In this document: positions 32,611 through 42,415 of the stretch, in pieces
How positions within the stretch are numbered: the stretch's first letter is position 1
Layout of the letters: the number at the start of each line of letters is the position of its first letter
DNA from: Odontocerum albicorne
Lineage: Eukaryota > Arthropoda > Insecta > Trichoptera > Odontoceridae
Direction: 5' to 3'
Length of the DNA stretch: 64,000 bases
Assembly (NCBI GenBank): GCA_949825065.1
Contig: OX463849.1
Coordinates: forward strand, 39,957,852 to 40,021,851
Notes under the pieces: generated by a model
What the model was told of the DNA's origin: nothing
Database searches by the model: none
What the model saw: the letters and a program-made list of their open reading frames with translations, nothing else
Made by a program: the position numbers and the translations under genes

Positions 32611-34190
32611 AGCTCAGTTTCCTCCCAATCGTAGCTTCTCACAACGCTAATTAAAATTTTGCCTTCGAGCTAATATGCATTTTTCTTAATACATACCCAT
32701 ATCGGTCCACTGGGAAATTCCCGAATCCGTCGGGAAATAACCTATTGGTCCAGTACGTCACTGCCATAATGTAAGTTATGGTAAACTTTTGCAGAACGTA
32801 AAAGTAACATGTTGGGCGCTTTTTCCATTATACTATGCGTATCCAGAAAGTAAGTGTACTGAGGCTCTCACGACCAGATGGATTTTATTTTCGACATGTT
32901 GGCTACACTTCCGTGTAGCCTGACCCTTCCCCTCCGCAACGAGACCGGTTCGAGGTCAGTACGTTGAGAAGTGTCGACGCGACAACACATTGCGTGAAAA
33001 ATGTCAATCCGATCTCCCGCTAAGTGCGAAATACGCGGCGTCATCCGTTATCTCGTTTGGAAGGGAAAACCTCTGGTTGAGGTTTATAATGAGGTGAAAA
33101 CTGCATATGGTGATAAAGTTATGAATCGTACGAGTGTGTACAAGTGGTGTCGCGAGTTTAAAAACGGTCACGTCACACCTCTTCACCCTCCGCCAAAAAG
33201 TTCAAAACCACAATTTCAGCCAAGAAAATCATGGCATCCGTGTTTTGGGACTGTCAAAGCATAATTTTAATTGAATATATGCCTCAAGGGGAGACCATCA
33301 ACTCTGCAAGATACTGTGAGACCCTAAAAAAATTGCGGAGGGTGATTCAGAACAAGAGGAGAGGCATGCTGACAAAGGGAGTCTGCCTGCTGCACGGCAA
33401 TGCCAGACCACACACGGCCAACGCCACGAAGGAACTGCTCGCCTCGTTTAAATGGGATGTCCTGAACCATCCGCGCATTCCCCTGACCTAGCACCTTCAG
33501 ATTACTATCTCTTTACCTCCCTGAAGCTGCACATGGGTGGAAAAAGGTTTTCAACCGACGAGGAGGTAAAGGAGGAGGTGGAGAAGTGGATGGAGGGGTT
33601 GGCGGGAAACTACTTCGAGGAAGGCATCAAAAAGTTGATACCCCGCTTCACCACCTGCATTGAGAGGAATGGCGACTATGTCGAAAAATAGCTTACATAT
33701 GTACTACGGTAACCACGTAATTTTTTTGTTTAAATAAAAAAAATTGTAACCTACAAAAATTCAGTACACTTACTTTCTGGATATGCCTCGTACATGCTCA
33801 GTTTCCTCCTAATCATAGCTTCTCACAATACTTATTTAAATTTCACCTTCAAGCTAATTTTCTCTTAATACGTACGTGTATGCATATCGGTCCACTGGGA
33901 AATTCCCGAAATCATCGGAAAATAACCTATTGGTCTAATGCACCGCTCCCATAATGTAAGTTAAACTTCTGTACAACATAAAAGTAACATGTTGGGCGGT
34001 TTTTAAATTATATTTACCAGCTCAGTTTCCTCCCAATCGTAGCTTTTCACAATGTTAATTAAAATTTCGCCTTCTAGATAATATGCAGTTCTCTTAATAC
34101 ATGTGTATATCGGTTCTCCGGGAAATTCCCAAATTCACCGGGAAATAACCTATCGCTCCAGTACGCCCCTGCCATCATTGTAAATTTCAT
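32611..34190. repeat. ~225-bp tandem repeat x 3, interrupted by a mariner
   Basis: Units at 32611-32830, 33793-34017 and 34018-34190 share gctcagtttcctcc(c/t)aatc, gggaaattccc and aataacctat. Between units one and two sits the mariner at 32833-33790, almost exactly at the unit boundary. The third unit is shortened. Confidence 0.85.
32833..33790 (+). mobile_element. Deleted mariner (family B, copy 2), both TIRs present
   Basis: The 5' end CTATGCGTATCCAGAAAG and the inverted 3' end CGAGGCATATCCAGAAAG lie next to TA (32831-32832 and 33791-33792). The coding begins at ATG 33001 (MSIRSPAKCEIRGVIRYLVW), runs through YNEVKTAYGDKVMNRTSVY to FKNGHVTPLHPPPK, then shifts to MASVFWDCQSIILIEYMPQG, LLHGNARPHTANATKE, SPDLAPSDYYLF and ERNGDYVEK (stop near 33691). 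The segment after the HTH, with the linker and first catalytic Asp, is deleted. In the second catalytic motif the Asp is replaced by Gly (HGNA instead of HDNA), so even the remaining core is dead. A further frameshift lies near 33475. Confidence 0.9.
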
Positions 34191-34442
34191 GCCATCTTAC
34201 AGAAAATATTACAAGGTCATAAACTTTGGAATTATAAAATCGCATTATTGGAAAACTTGTCACACATGGGAGAGTCACTTTACAAAACTTTCAAGGCCTA
34301 CATCCTATAATAAACTCACTATCTGAATTGATTATCTACAATGTAACCTCTTTACATCTTTAAATAAATATCTTTTGTCTAGGTTTCGGCTATCTTATTT
34401 TCAATGTCTATAAGAGATAAAAATGCTTCGTGAGTTCTTTAA

Positions 34443-34683
34443 CCCTTCAGGCACGTATGACGTGCACCGCACGCGCATCAAAACCATAACTCCCCACAGG
34501 GACGTATGACGTGCACCGCACGCGCACCAAAAATCCCACACAAGGGTGGACGAAAACAGTGCCCTGTTTTATCATCTATTTATATGAGCAATAGTTTAAC
34601 GATTTCGTTAAAAACGATCTCCATAAAAAAAATTAAACGTCCCTGGGACTGAAACAATGTTTTAGACATACGGACCTAAAGGG
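34443..34683. mobile_element. TTAA MITE (241 bp)
   Basis: TTAA duplications (34439-34442 and 34684-34687) flank CCCTTCAGGC and, inverted, CCCTTTAGGTCC. This is a piggyBac-type MITE signature. Near the left end a unit with cgtatgacgtgcaccgcacg occurs twice. Non-coding. Confidence 0.8.
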
Positions 34684-34767
34684 TTAAACGTCATAAAATG
34701 AAGTCGTATAGTCCCTAATGCCAGTTTGATAGGTAACTTGAAAAAGAAAAAGAAATATACAGATATA

Positions 34768-35626
34768 CTACCTTGATCAAAAAGTTTTAGGACTTTATTC
34801 ATAAAATCGAAAATACAAGTTCATCAAAATCGATATTGCCCCCTTCAAAGTACTCCCCATCAACTGCAACGCACTTACGTCTTCGATTTTTTCATGACAT
34901 CCTCTCGGGTGCTGTAACGCGTTCCGTGAAGCGGTTTTTTAAGTCGGTTGAACAGGAAAAAGTTGCAGAGAGCCAGATCAGGTGAATTCGAAGGCTGCTG
35001 GATAGTATTCGTGTTGTTTTAGGTGAAAAACTCATGGAAATCATGTCTTTCGCGATTTCAACGCGGTCCTTTTTTTGCATGAAATTGAGGTCTTTCGGCA
35101 CCAGTTTTGCAGCGACACGTCTGAGGCCCAAATCATTAACCAAAATGTCTTGAACGGATCCATAAGCGTTGTTCAAGTCCTCTGCCAGCTCTGTGATGGT
35201 CAATTTGCGGTTTTCGGCCAACATTTCTTTGATTTTATCGATTTTTTCATCGGTTTTCGACTGCCACTGCGTTCGTCATCCTCGACCGACTCACGTCCAC
35301 TTCTGAAGCGTTCGTGCTACCGAAAAAACACTTCTCCAACATTTCCAAGGTCTGCGGACCGTTAAATCCGTTTTTCACACAAAATTTAATGCAAACTCGT
35401 TGATGCACAGTTTATGCCATTTTCAAACTTGTAAAAAATCGAAAACACGCACAAAGGTAGATGTACTCAGTATAGCGTAACTTTTACAAATGTCAAGCTA
35501 TGACGCTGAAATTTGAAGGGAAGTGTCAATGATAGATGTGGTAATCTAACAAAAAAAAAAGAATTCCAATCGGGTGACTGACAGCGCCACACGGTGGCCG
35601 GTCCTAAACATTTTTGATCAAGGTAG
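34768..35626 (-). mobile_element. Internally deleted mariner (family A, copy 3)
   Basis: Both ends are CTACCTTGATCAAAAA-type TIRs next to TA (34766-34767 and 35627-35628). Minus-strand coding includes KLTITELAEDLNNAYGS and LVPKDLNFMQKKDR, then KDMISMSF and, after a frame change, the SPDLA region. The deletion joins the two halves at the same place as in copy 1 (7534-8256). A second small deletion removes the RCFEDW region. Not coding-competent. Confidence 0.9.
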
Positions 35627-35899
35627 TATGAATAGTACATTTGATATTTTGCAACCATTGAGTCATCAATGATAGACTTTAATTGAATTACTGATCAGTT
35701 TTGTAAAAGGTTAATTAAGTAGATCAGATCACTTCTGCTTCAGTAACCTATTTCCATAACCTACTCTTCAAATGCTATGGACATGTTATGTTATGTTTTA
35801 CTATGATTTTGTACAACTTTTGTAATATAATACAACAAATAAATTCAAATTAAATAAAAAATATGTCATATGTAACACAAAATAAAAGGTTGCCAGGAA

Positions 35900-36440
35900 A
35901 GTAATTTATATTCTAAGGTCAAATTCAAAAGCAAAACTGAACTAAATGCTTGTAGTTTTCGACATTTTCAGTAAGTCTGTAAACTCTCTCATGTCGTAGA
36001 ACGATAATTATTTTCGATCAAAGCCTTGATTTTGTCTTCATTAGTGATAATTGGCCTTTCAGGGCTTCTTCAACAGTATCTTTGAGTGTCGTATTACCAT
36101 TATGGATTTTTAAATCCACATTTGAGACACACTCGATCGCTTACTACATCGTTGCCATATACTGTACATATTTTTTTTATTTACAAAAACATGTAAAAAA
36201 GTGTCAAGCACCGAAAAAAAAAACCTATTTTGTTCCATTTTCAAAATTACGCTAAAAATTACTCAAGCGTAAAAAATACGTTACAACTATTAGTTACCAT
36301 AATAATATACATTCATCACCTTTGCGATTATGTTAATTACGAAATTTTTGTTCGCAACTACATCTATCCAAGAAACACGAAACTACTTTCAGGTCAAGCT
36401 AATTTTTTGCGAATTTTGAATAGATTTTCATTACAGTAAT
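35900..36440 (-). pseudogene. Mariner family C relic
   Basis: The minus strand gives YGNDVVSDR, KIHNGNTTLKDTVEEAL and DEDKIKALIEN with stops. This matches the HTH region of family C at 27712-27958, and the 5' flank matches 27959-28260. No catalytic part. Confidence 0.55.
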
Positions 36441-37245
36441 TTTCAGACCTTGAACTGACACCATTAGCGCTTAGTCTTAATTTTATAATTTAGATCGGTA
36501 TTACTATTCATAGGGACCGTGTCAAATTACATAATTGTTTCATTCACAGGGACTGTGTCAAATTACATAATTACAAAATATGACACCCACCACCCAATTC
36601 TTATATTTGCTATACAAGTGTCATATTTCCGTTCTTAGTATCCGATATGTACAGAGAACTTAGTGTTCATCCTCAATGATCATATCAATCATGTGTATTT
36701 AGGCTATGTGTCAAATAATTTAGTTAAACCTTCTAACAACATCTTGTGATTCGTATAAAGATAACAAAATTATCATTTTTATATAGAAACCTTGTTATTT
36801 GAAGGATTTTCAATCATGATGTTTTATCGTTATCAACACTTGAAACCCGATATGTGCAACGACTGCTAACATAGTTCATAGCCAATTGATTTAATCAATA
36901 GTATTCCTCCAGTTCGTTATACCCAGAGGGCAATAGTATTATTTTGTATTACACTTTCATTGTATGCTTTATTAGTTTGTATTGTACTATCAGAGGTTAA
37001 ACAAGGTGTATTTGCGCCCGGGTGTTTAATAAAAATGCGCCTCTTAAGTAATACGAAACTTGTATTGGATATTGTTTTATATATCCAATACAAGTTTCTA
37101 TCATATATGCATCAAGTTGAACAATACTCGGTTACGATTAACAAATTAATAAAAAAATAAATGAACCCTATAAGTGTTGTTTGTTTACTGTTGATCTAAG
37201 TTGAAAGTTGAAAATTTAAGAAATTTATTGCTTACTATGCAATTA
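36441..37245. other. No gene seen; 42-bp duplication and a hairpin
   Basis: Two units with gggac(c/t)gtgtcaaattacat lie at about 36495-36575. A perfect 18-bp stem with an 8-base loop is at 37055-37098. The rest is AT-rich. Confidence 0.5.
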
Positions 37246-37247
37246 TA

Positions 37248-38244
37248 TTGGGTGTTAACATAAGTTGTGTCCGTTTTTTTCAAACTTAAAAATGAGCACC
37301 AACAGTAAAACAAAATGCTAAAGGTTATACGTCATTCGAAAGAAAACATTATGCTCTACGAGATATTGTGTTTGCTTTTACGTTACATATATTATTTTAT
37401 TTGATTACAAGCCTTCAAAATGGAATGTCAAGTAGACGAAAGTGAGCATTTTCGACATCTCCTTCTGTTCGCGTTCAATCGAGAGAATAAAGCTGCCAAA
37501 GCTGCTTGCGATATTTGCGAAGTGTACGGTGAAGATGCTATGAATAAAAGTACAGCTCGTTGATAGTTTTTGCGTTTCAAAAACGGTAATTTCGACCTGA
37601 AAGACATGGAGCGTTCCGGACGACCAGTGGACTTCGATGAGGACTGCTTAAACCATATTATTCATGAAGATCCCCTTCAAACCACCGTACAATTGGCTTA
37701 GCAGATTAATTGTAGTCCCATGACTGTATACCGCCATCTTAAATCAACGGGAAAAGTCCAGAAGTTCGGCGCTTGGGTTCCACATGTTTTGAGTGAAAAC
37801 AACAAAAATCAACGTTCGACAATTTCTGCTGGTTTGTAAATTGTTCCAGCCAATTCTACGGTGGTTTGAAGGGCTCGCTCCATGTCTTTCAAGTCGAAAT
37901 TACCGTCTTTGAAACGCAAAAACCATCAATGAGCTGTCTTTTCATTCATAGCATCTTCACCATACACTTTCCAAATATCGAGATCAGCTTTGGCAGTTTT
38001 ATTCCCTCAATTGAACGCGAACAGAAGGAGGTGTCGAAAATGCTCACTTTCGTCTACTTAACATTCCATTTTAAAGGCTTGTAATCAAATAAAATAATAT
38101 ATGTAACGTAAAAGCAAACACGATATCTTGTAGAGCAGAACATTTTCTTTCGAACGACGTATAACATTTACCATTTTGTTTTACTTTTGGTGCTCATTTT
38201 TAAATTTGAAAAAAAAAACGGACCCAACTTATGTTAACAACTAA
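37248..38244. mobile_element. Fold-back made of two head-to-head mariner starts
   Basis: Both ends are TTGGGTGTTAACATAAGTTG-like, with TA outside (37246-37247 and 38245-38246). The left arm on the plus strand encodes MECQVDESEHFRHLLLFAFN, CDICEVYGEDAMNKSTAR, FKNGNFDLKDMERSGRPVDF and VPHVLSENNKNQR, a mariner N-terminus with in-frame stops. The right arm repeats the non-coding start and the same N-terminus on the minus strand to about 37855. Arms of about 380 bases pair well. No catalytic domain remains in either half. Confidence 0.85.
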
Positions 38245-38845
38245 TACTTTTTTGGAGTCTCGTTTGTGGCGTCGACTTTTCTTAGATATTTGCGAAAGTT
38301 AAAAAAACGTACACACATTTGGTAACTTATATTCTTCTGAAGGAAGTTTCGTAAATCAGTGGATTTGAACATTAAATTACCACTGGTTCTCAACATGAGA
38401 AAATTACAATGTTTATTTTTTGCATATTCAACGATGCTTCTGTGCCCCAATCTGGAATGCACCCGGGGCAACTGACCCTGTCGCCCACCCAACGTTTCGC
38501 TCCTGTATACAATATTACACTTTCTATGTATACAGTAAAACCTAGTGGATTTATTGTCATATGTCGATCTCTTTCAATCAACCAGAAATAGGTTAACTAG
38601 GTCATAAGTGCAAGTCTGACAAGGATCGAAACCAAATACCTAGTATGAAAGTAATCGTTTTCCTTGTTATAAAGTATTAAAACGTTTTTTGAATTAACAC
38701 GTATAGTTTAAAAATATTTATGGACCATGAATATTTTTATATTCTAGCAAAAATAATACAATATGTACATAGTTATTTTTAGATATACAGATAAAAAAGT
38801 TCAAGTTTTACATGGTTAATCATGCATCTAAGTGTTCTTGAAATT
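38245..38845. other. No gene seen
   Basis: Ordinary spacer. Two opposed short ORFs near 38390-38590 overlap each other and show no motif. Confidence 0.5.
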
Positions 38846-38846
38846 A

Positions 38847-39010
38847 CACCCGGCCCTCTGTATTCGCGGGTTTCACATCCGCGGATTAAACCAACTGCGG
38901 ATCGGAAATATTCGATAAATAAATTCCAGAAAGTTCCAAAAAGCAAAAATTTTATGACACGACGAGCATATTTTCTATATTTTAATACTCGTATACCATT
39001 TTTTTCTGAA
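38847..39010 (+). mobile_element. Tigger/pogo-like transposon end
   Basis: After TA (38845-38846) the sequence runs CACCCGGCCCTCTGTATTCG, then cgggtttcacatccgcggat, ccaactgcggatcgg, aatattcg and attccagaaagttccaaaaa. This order matches, as I remember it, one end of MER2/Tigger-type pogo elements best known from mammals. Similarity fades after about 38975. The opposite end is not found. Confidence 0.6.
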
Positions 39011-39270
39011 AGATACAACTTCACCTGCTTTCAATAGAGTGTTAGAGCAAATGCTGCATGTGTTAAGAAAACATTTATTTTAGTTGAACAAACTTGAAAT
39101 CAACTTATCTTGAAGAGTTTGGAATATTTTCAAAAACATTTTAAGATAATTATGAAATATTTAGTTTTAGATAGCTCAAGTGGTCGACGTGTGCAACGTT
39201 CTATATCTAAACTTCTCGTTTATGGGTTCTGTTGATAAGATATTATCGGCAAATTATTTAACGACTTTTT

Positions 39271-39465
39271 AATGCCGCAAATCGGAGAACACCGCTTGAA
39301 CAATGTGGTTTCAACAGGACGGCACAACACCACATACAACCTGAGAAATTATTCTATAGGTCGATTTATTTCTCGTTTTGGTGATTTGCATTGGCCTGCA
39401 AGATCATATGATTTAACAGTTCTTGGCTTCTTTTTATGTGGTTATTTAAAAGAAACGGGTATAAT
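39271..39465 (+). pseudogene. DDE transposase relic (DUF4817-associated type), left part
   Basis: Frames read MWFQQDGTTPHTT, then after one stop and a shift RFISRFGDLHWPARSYDLTV and FFLCGYLKE. The motif series WFQQDG, ISR-GD--WP-RS-DLT, DFFLWGYLK is that of a Tc1/mariner-superfamily protein common in insects. An intact mariner is inserted right after it (39466). Confidence 0.75.
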
Positions 39466-39467
39466 AG

Positions 39468-40765
39468 ATTAGTCAATAAGTTTTGAAAGCGTAGAAAAAC
39501 AGAATCTATGGAGCAGTAGAAAAACCAAAATTTCTACGCCATTTTAATATTTCATCTTTCATAAGAACGTACTCAAAATTTCATTTCGATCTGTCGATTC
39601 ATTCTTTGTTTACAAGCCATTTGAAGTTGACGTGTCAGTGTATTTTTTAACAATGGAAAAATCCGAATATCGTGCAGTGATTAAATTCTTTGTTTTGGAA
39701 GGTTTATCGGCTACTGAGATCCATAAAAAGATAGTGAAAGTATTAAAGGAGTCTTCTCCTTCATTTCCAACCGTTCACCGATGGGTTTTGGAGTTTAAGC
39801 GTGGCCGTACAAGCGTTGAAGACGATCCATGCTCAGGACGTCCAAAAAGTGCATCAACACCAGAAATCATAGCGAAAATACAGGATATGGTTTTGAAAGA
39901 TCATCGATCGACTGTGGATGTGATAGCTGACACCATAGGCATCTCACATGGAACAACATGGCATATTTTGGCTGAAGTTTTGGGTTTCAAAAAACTGTGT
40001 GCACAATGGGTGCCGCATTTGCTAACAATGCAACAAAAACACGTTCGAATGCGACTTTCTGAGCAACATTTGGAGCAATTTCGAAAGGATAAAAAGGATT
40101 TTCTGCGTCGATTCATCACTATGGATGAGACTTGGGTCTACCACCATGATCCTGAATCAAAACAAGAGGCTAAGGAGTGGTGTGAACAAGGCACTTTGGC
40201 TCCGAAGCGAGTTCGTGTCCAGAAATCGGCCAAGAAGGTGTTAGCGTCAGTTTTTTGGGATGCAAAAGGAATTTTATTGATAGATTATCTCCAAACTGGT
40301 AAGACAATCAACTCTGATTATCATTGTGACCTTTTGGACCAGTTGGATGAAAAAAATTGTGAAAAAGGACCCGGTTTGCAGAAGAAAAAAATCATTTTTC
40401 ATCAAGACAATGCACCTGCTCACACAGCTCAAAAAACCATCGCGAAAATCAGTGAATTGGGGTACGAATTGTTGCAGCATCCACCCTATTCGCCAGATTT
40501 AGCTCCCTCTGACTTCTGGCTGTTCTCACACCTCAAAAAATTCCTTCGTGGAAAGCATTTTTCATCAAACGAAGAGGTTATAGCCGTCGTAGAGGAGTAT
40601 TTTGCAGGCCTTCAAGAAAGTCACTTCCGTGATGGGACAACAAAGTTGGAAGATCGTTGGACCAAGTGTATTGAGATTATGGGAGACTATACTGAGCAAT
40701 AAAAGTGATTTCCCCCCAAAAAAATGTATTTTCATTTCCGCTTTCAAAACTTTTTGACTAACCAG
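39468..40765 (+). mobile_element. Irritans-like mariner, apparently complete
   Basis: TIRs read ATTAGTCAATAAGTTTTGAA at the left and, inverted, GGTTAGTCAAAAAGTTTTGA at the right, with TA at 39466-39467 and 40766-40767. The left end seems two bases shorter than the right. One uninterrupted transposase ORF lies between. The flanks are two halves of another transposon relic. Confidence 0.9.
39653..40702 (+). CDS. Mariner transposase, 349 aa, intact
   Basis: Cuts and pastes its own element at TA sites in the nucleus. The start is taken at ATG 39653 (MEKSEYRAVIKF), because irritans-type mariners start with MEKKEFR-like residues and are about 348 aa; an in-frame upstream GTG at 39632 adds only seven unrelated residues. 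Residues 1-115 hold two helix-turn-helix regions (FPTVHRWVLEFKRG and VIADTIGISHGTTWHIL), followed by the WVPHLL linker. The DD34D catalytic triad is complete: Asp158 (TMDETW), Asp252 (HQDNAPAH) and Asp287 (YSPDLAPSDFW), with 34 residues between the last two. No stop or frameshift, and full length. Whether it is expressed or active is not known; the slight TIR asymmetry might reduce activity. Confidence 0.95.
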   Translation: MEKSEYRAVIKFFVLEGLSATEIHKKIVKVLKESSPSFPTVHRWVLEFKRGRTSVEDDPCSGRPKSASTPEIIAKIQDMVLKDHRSTVDVIADTIGISHGTTWHILAEVLGFKKLCAQWVPHLLTMQQKHVRMRLSEQHLEQFRKDKKDFLRRFITMDETWVYHHDPESKQEAKEWCEQGTLAPKRVRVQKSAKKVLASVFWDAKGILLIDYLQTGKTINSDYHCDLLDQLDEKNCEKGPGLQKKKIIFHQDNAPAHTAQKTIAKISELGYELLQHPPYSPDLAPSDFWLFSHLKKFLRGKHFSSNEEVIAVVEEYFAGLQESHFRDGTTKLEDRWTKCIEIMGDYTEQ

Positions 40766-40767
40766 TA

Positions 40768-41028
40768 CGTAAAAAAACTACAAACTATTTACCAACTGAA
40801 AAACAATATGAGACATATTGTGAACATATCGGTTGGAACATATGTTTCAAAAAGTGATAAACATATGGAACATATGGTTCAAAAAGTGATCAACATATGG
40901 AACATATGTTTCAAAAAGTGATAAACATAGAAACGTATGTTTCAAAAAGGAAAAAATCAATAAAAATAGCTAATCTGTGTCAAGCCGCTACGGGTGGACA
41001 TTTATTAGATATAATTTAAAATATTTAA
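40768..41028 (+). pseudogene. DDE transposase relic, right part
   Basis: RKKLQTIYQLKNNMRH directly after the mariner continues the C-terminal segment expected after GYLK (K-T-I-x-x-L-K-x-x-I-R). After the tandem repeat, NLCQAATGGHLLDII ends at a stop (about 41020), matching the family's C-terminus (C-x-x-x-x-G-G-H-x-x-D-I-I-F). Without the mariner and one TA the frame runs on from the left part. Confidence 0.7.
40835..40950. repeat. Tandem repeat, 32-bp unit x ~3.6
   Basis: The unit ggaacatatgtttcaaaaag plus tgataaacatat repeats inside the C-terminal coding part of the DDE relic. Because 32 is not a multiple of three it must have expanded after the gene died. Confidence 0.85.
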
Positions 41029-41259
41029 ATAAACATATCATTTGAAAAGAGAAACGAAATTATTATTTTTATAATAAGCAACCCACACAAACTAGGATGA
41101 TTTGTGCCACCAAAATATAGTTATTATGCAATTATATGAGTTAGTATAATACAAGTAAATTTATAATGACAAATCTAGATATTTTAAAGTTTCAACTGGC
41201 GAAGCTTTAAAAATTTAACAGTAGAACTATAAGTGAAAAAGTTTCACGAAGAAAGTAGA

Positions 41260-41480
41260 AATGAAACATTCATTGGAAGCGGTCAAGATATGGATTTTAG
41301 TTAATGAAATCTGTCTCGCAAAGGACTTCGATACGTGGTCTATAGTTTCATCATCCAGACCACACTCGCAGTCGGGATTCTCCACAATACCCATTATGTA
41401 CCTAAAGGGGACTGGTCACCACGCAGTGGGCCGTCCACAAAAGACGCATGACAGACACTTTCATCTTGTTCTTTCATATT
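41260..41480 (-). pseudogene. LINE tail relic (CCHC-like C-terminal block)
   Basis: The minus strand reads HCVVTSPFRYIMGIVENPDC followed by ECGLDDETIDHV. This matches the post-RT cysteine block of I/R1/Loa-type LINEs (GH----HL---G--SP-C-CG--ET-EH). A related, more decayed copy lies at 45415-45535. Confidence 0.55.
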
Positions 41481-41599
41481 ATATAAAACCGTGGTTTCAA
41501 AGGCATTGATTGTTGGATTGATTTATATCTAGGACCAATTTATTTTTAAATTGTTAACAATCCAAACCAGGAAGTTAATATTGCTCCACCTACATACTC

Positions 41600-41710
41600 A
41601 TGAATTTTGATAAGACCTGCTAGAAAATGATGTTTTCGATTGCTTCCTAAAACTGCACATGCCACCCATATTTCTAATACTAAGACGCAGACCATTCCAC
41701 GCCACAGAAA
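41600..41710 (-). pseudogene. CR1/L2-like LINE tail relic
   Basis: The minus strand reads AWNGLRLSIRNMGG and CSFRKQSKTSF, SRSYQNS, the same C-terminal block as 31250-31360 and 55980-56060. Too short for more. Confidence 0.6.
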
Positions 41711-41749
41711 TATAAAATATTTTGGAAATAAGTCAGTTTAATGCGAGGG

Positions 41750-42385
41750 AAAAGTGATACGGGTGGTATGAGTGGAATTAAATATAAGAATGAAAAGATT
41801 TTGCCAGAAGAAGGAATGGTTTGTTCGAGATGGAAGGAATATTTTGAAGAATTCTACGAGAGGGGTTATAGAAGAAGAGACAGCGGTGTGTCTATAGAGG
41901 TGAGAATGACGAGCGACTGGAAAATAAAACAAACGACTGGAAAGCAAAAAAATATGAAAAAAGGAAAAGAATCAGGTTGCGATGAAGAAAGGACAGAACT
42001 AATTGTGTGTGTGGTGGTGAGCGAATGATCGAGTAGCTGATACAAATTTTCAACACATTTTGGGTATCTGAATATAAATCGAAACACTCGAGTAGTGCAG
42101 TGATTTTTCCGTAGTATAAATGTAAGGGTGCAAGAATGGAGTGTAGAAGTTATAGAGCCATTTGCTTACTGAGTGTAATAAGTAAACTTTATGGTAAAAT
42201 GTTGATAAAGGTGAAAATAAAGACTGAAAAAAAGTGTGGGATGCTCAGGGTGTCTTTTTAACTGGAAGAAGATGCGTATATCAGTTTTTCTTTTTACGTA
42301 TGGTTGTAGAAAAAAATATGGCAAAATATAATAGACTGTACTGTGTGTTTACGGACTCGGAAAAAGCAGTGACCGAGTGATAAGA
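41750..42385 (+). pseudogene. LINE reverse-transcriptase relic (N-terminal RT part)
   Basis: First frame: IKYKNEKILPEEGMVCSRWK then EYFEEFYE, the block just upstream of RT in many insect LINEs. Then ECRSYRAICLLSVISKLYGK and MLIKVKIKTEKKCG, matching N-Y-R-G-I-S-L-L-S-V-x-G-K-L-Y. Then GRRCVYQ and VFTDSEKAV, the RT motif A region with Asp-to-Ser-type decay. Frames shift at least twice. Confidence 0.7.
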
Positions 42386-42415
42386 GAACAAAACCTTCGA
42401 ACGATTTGGGTGAAA

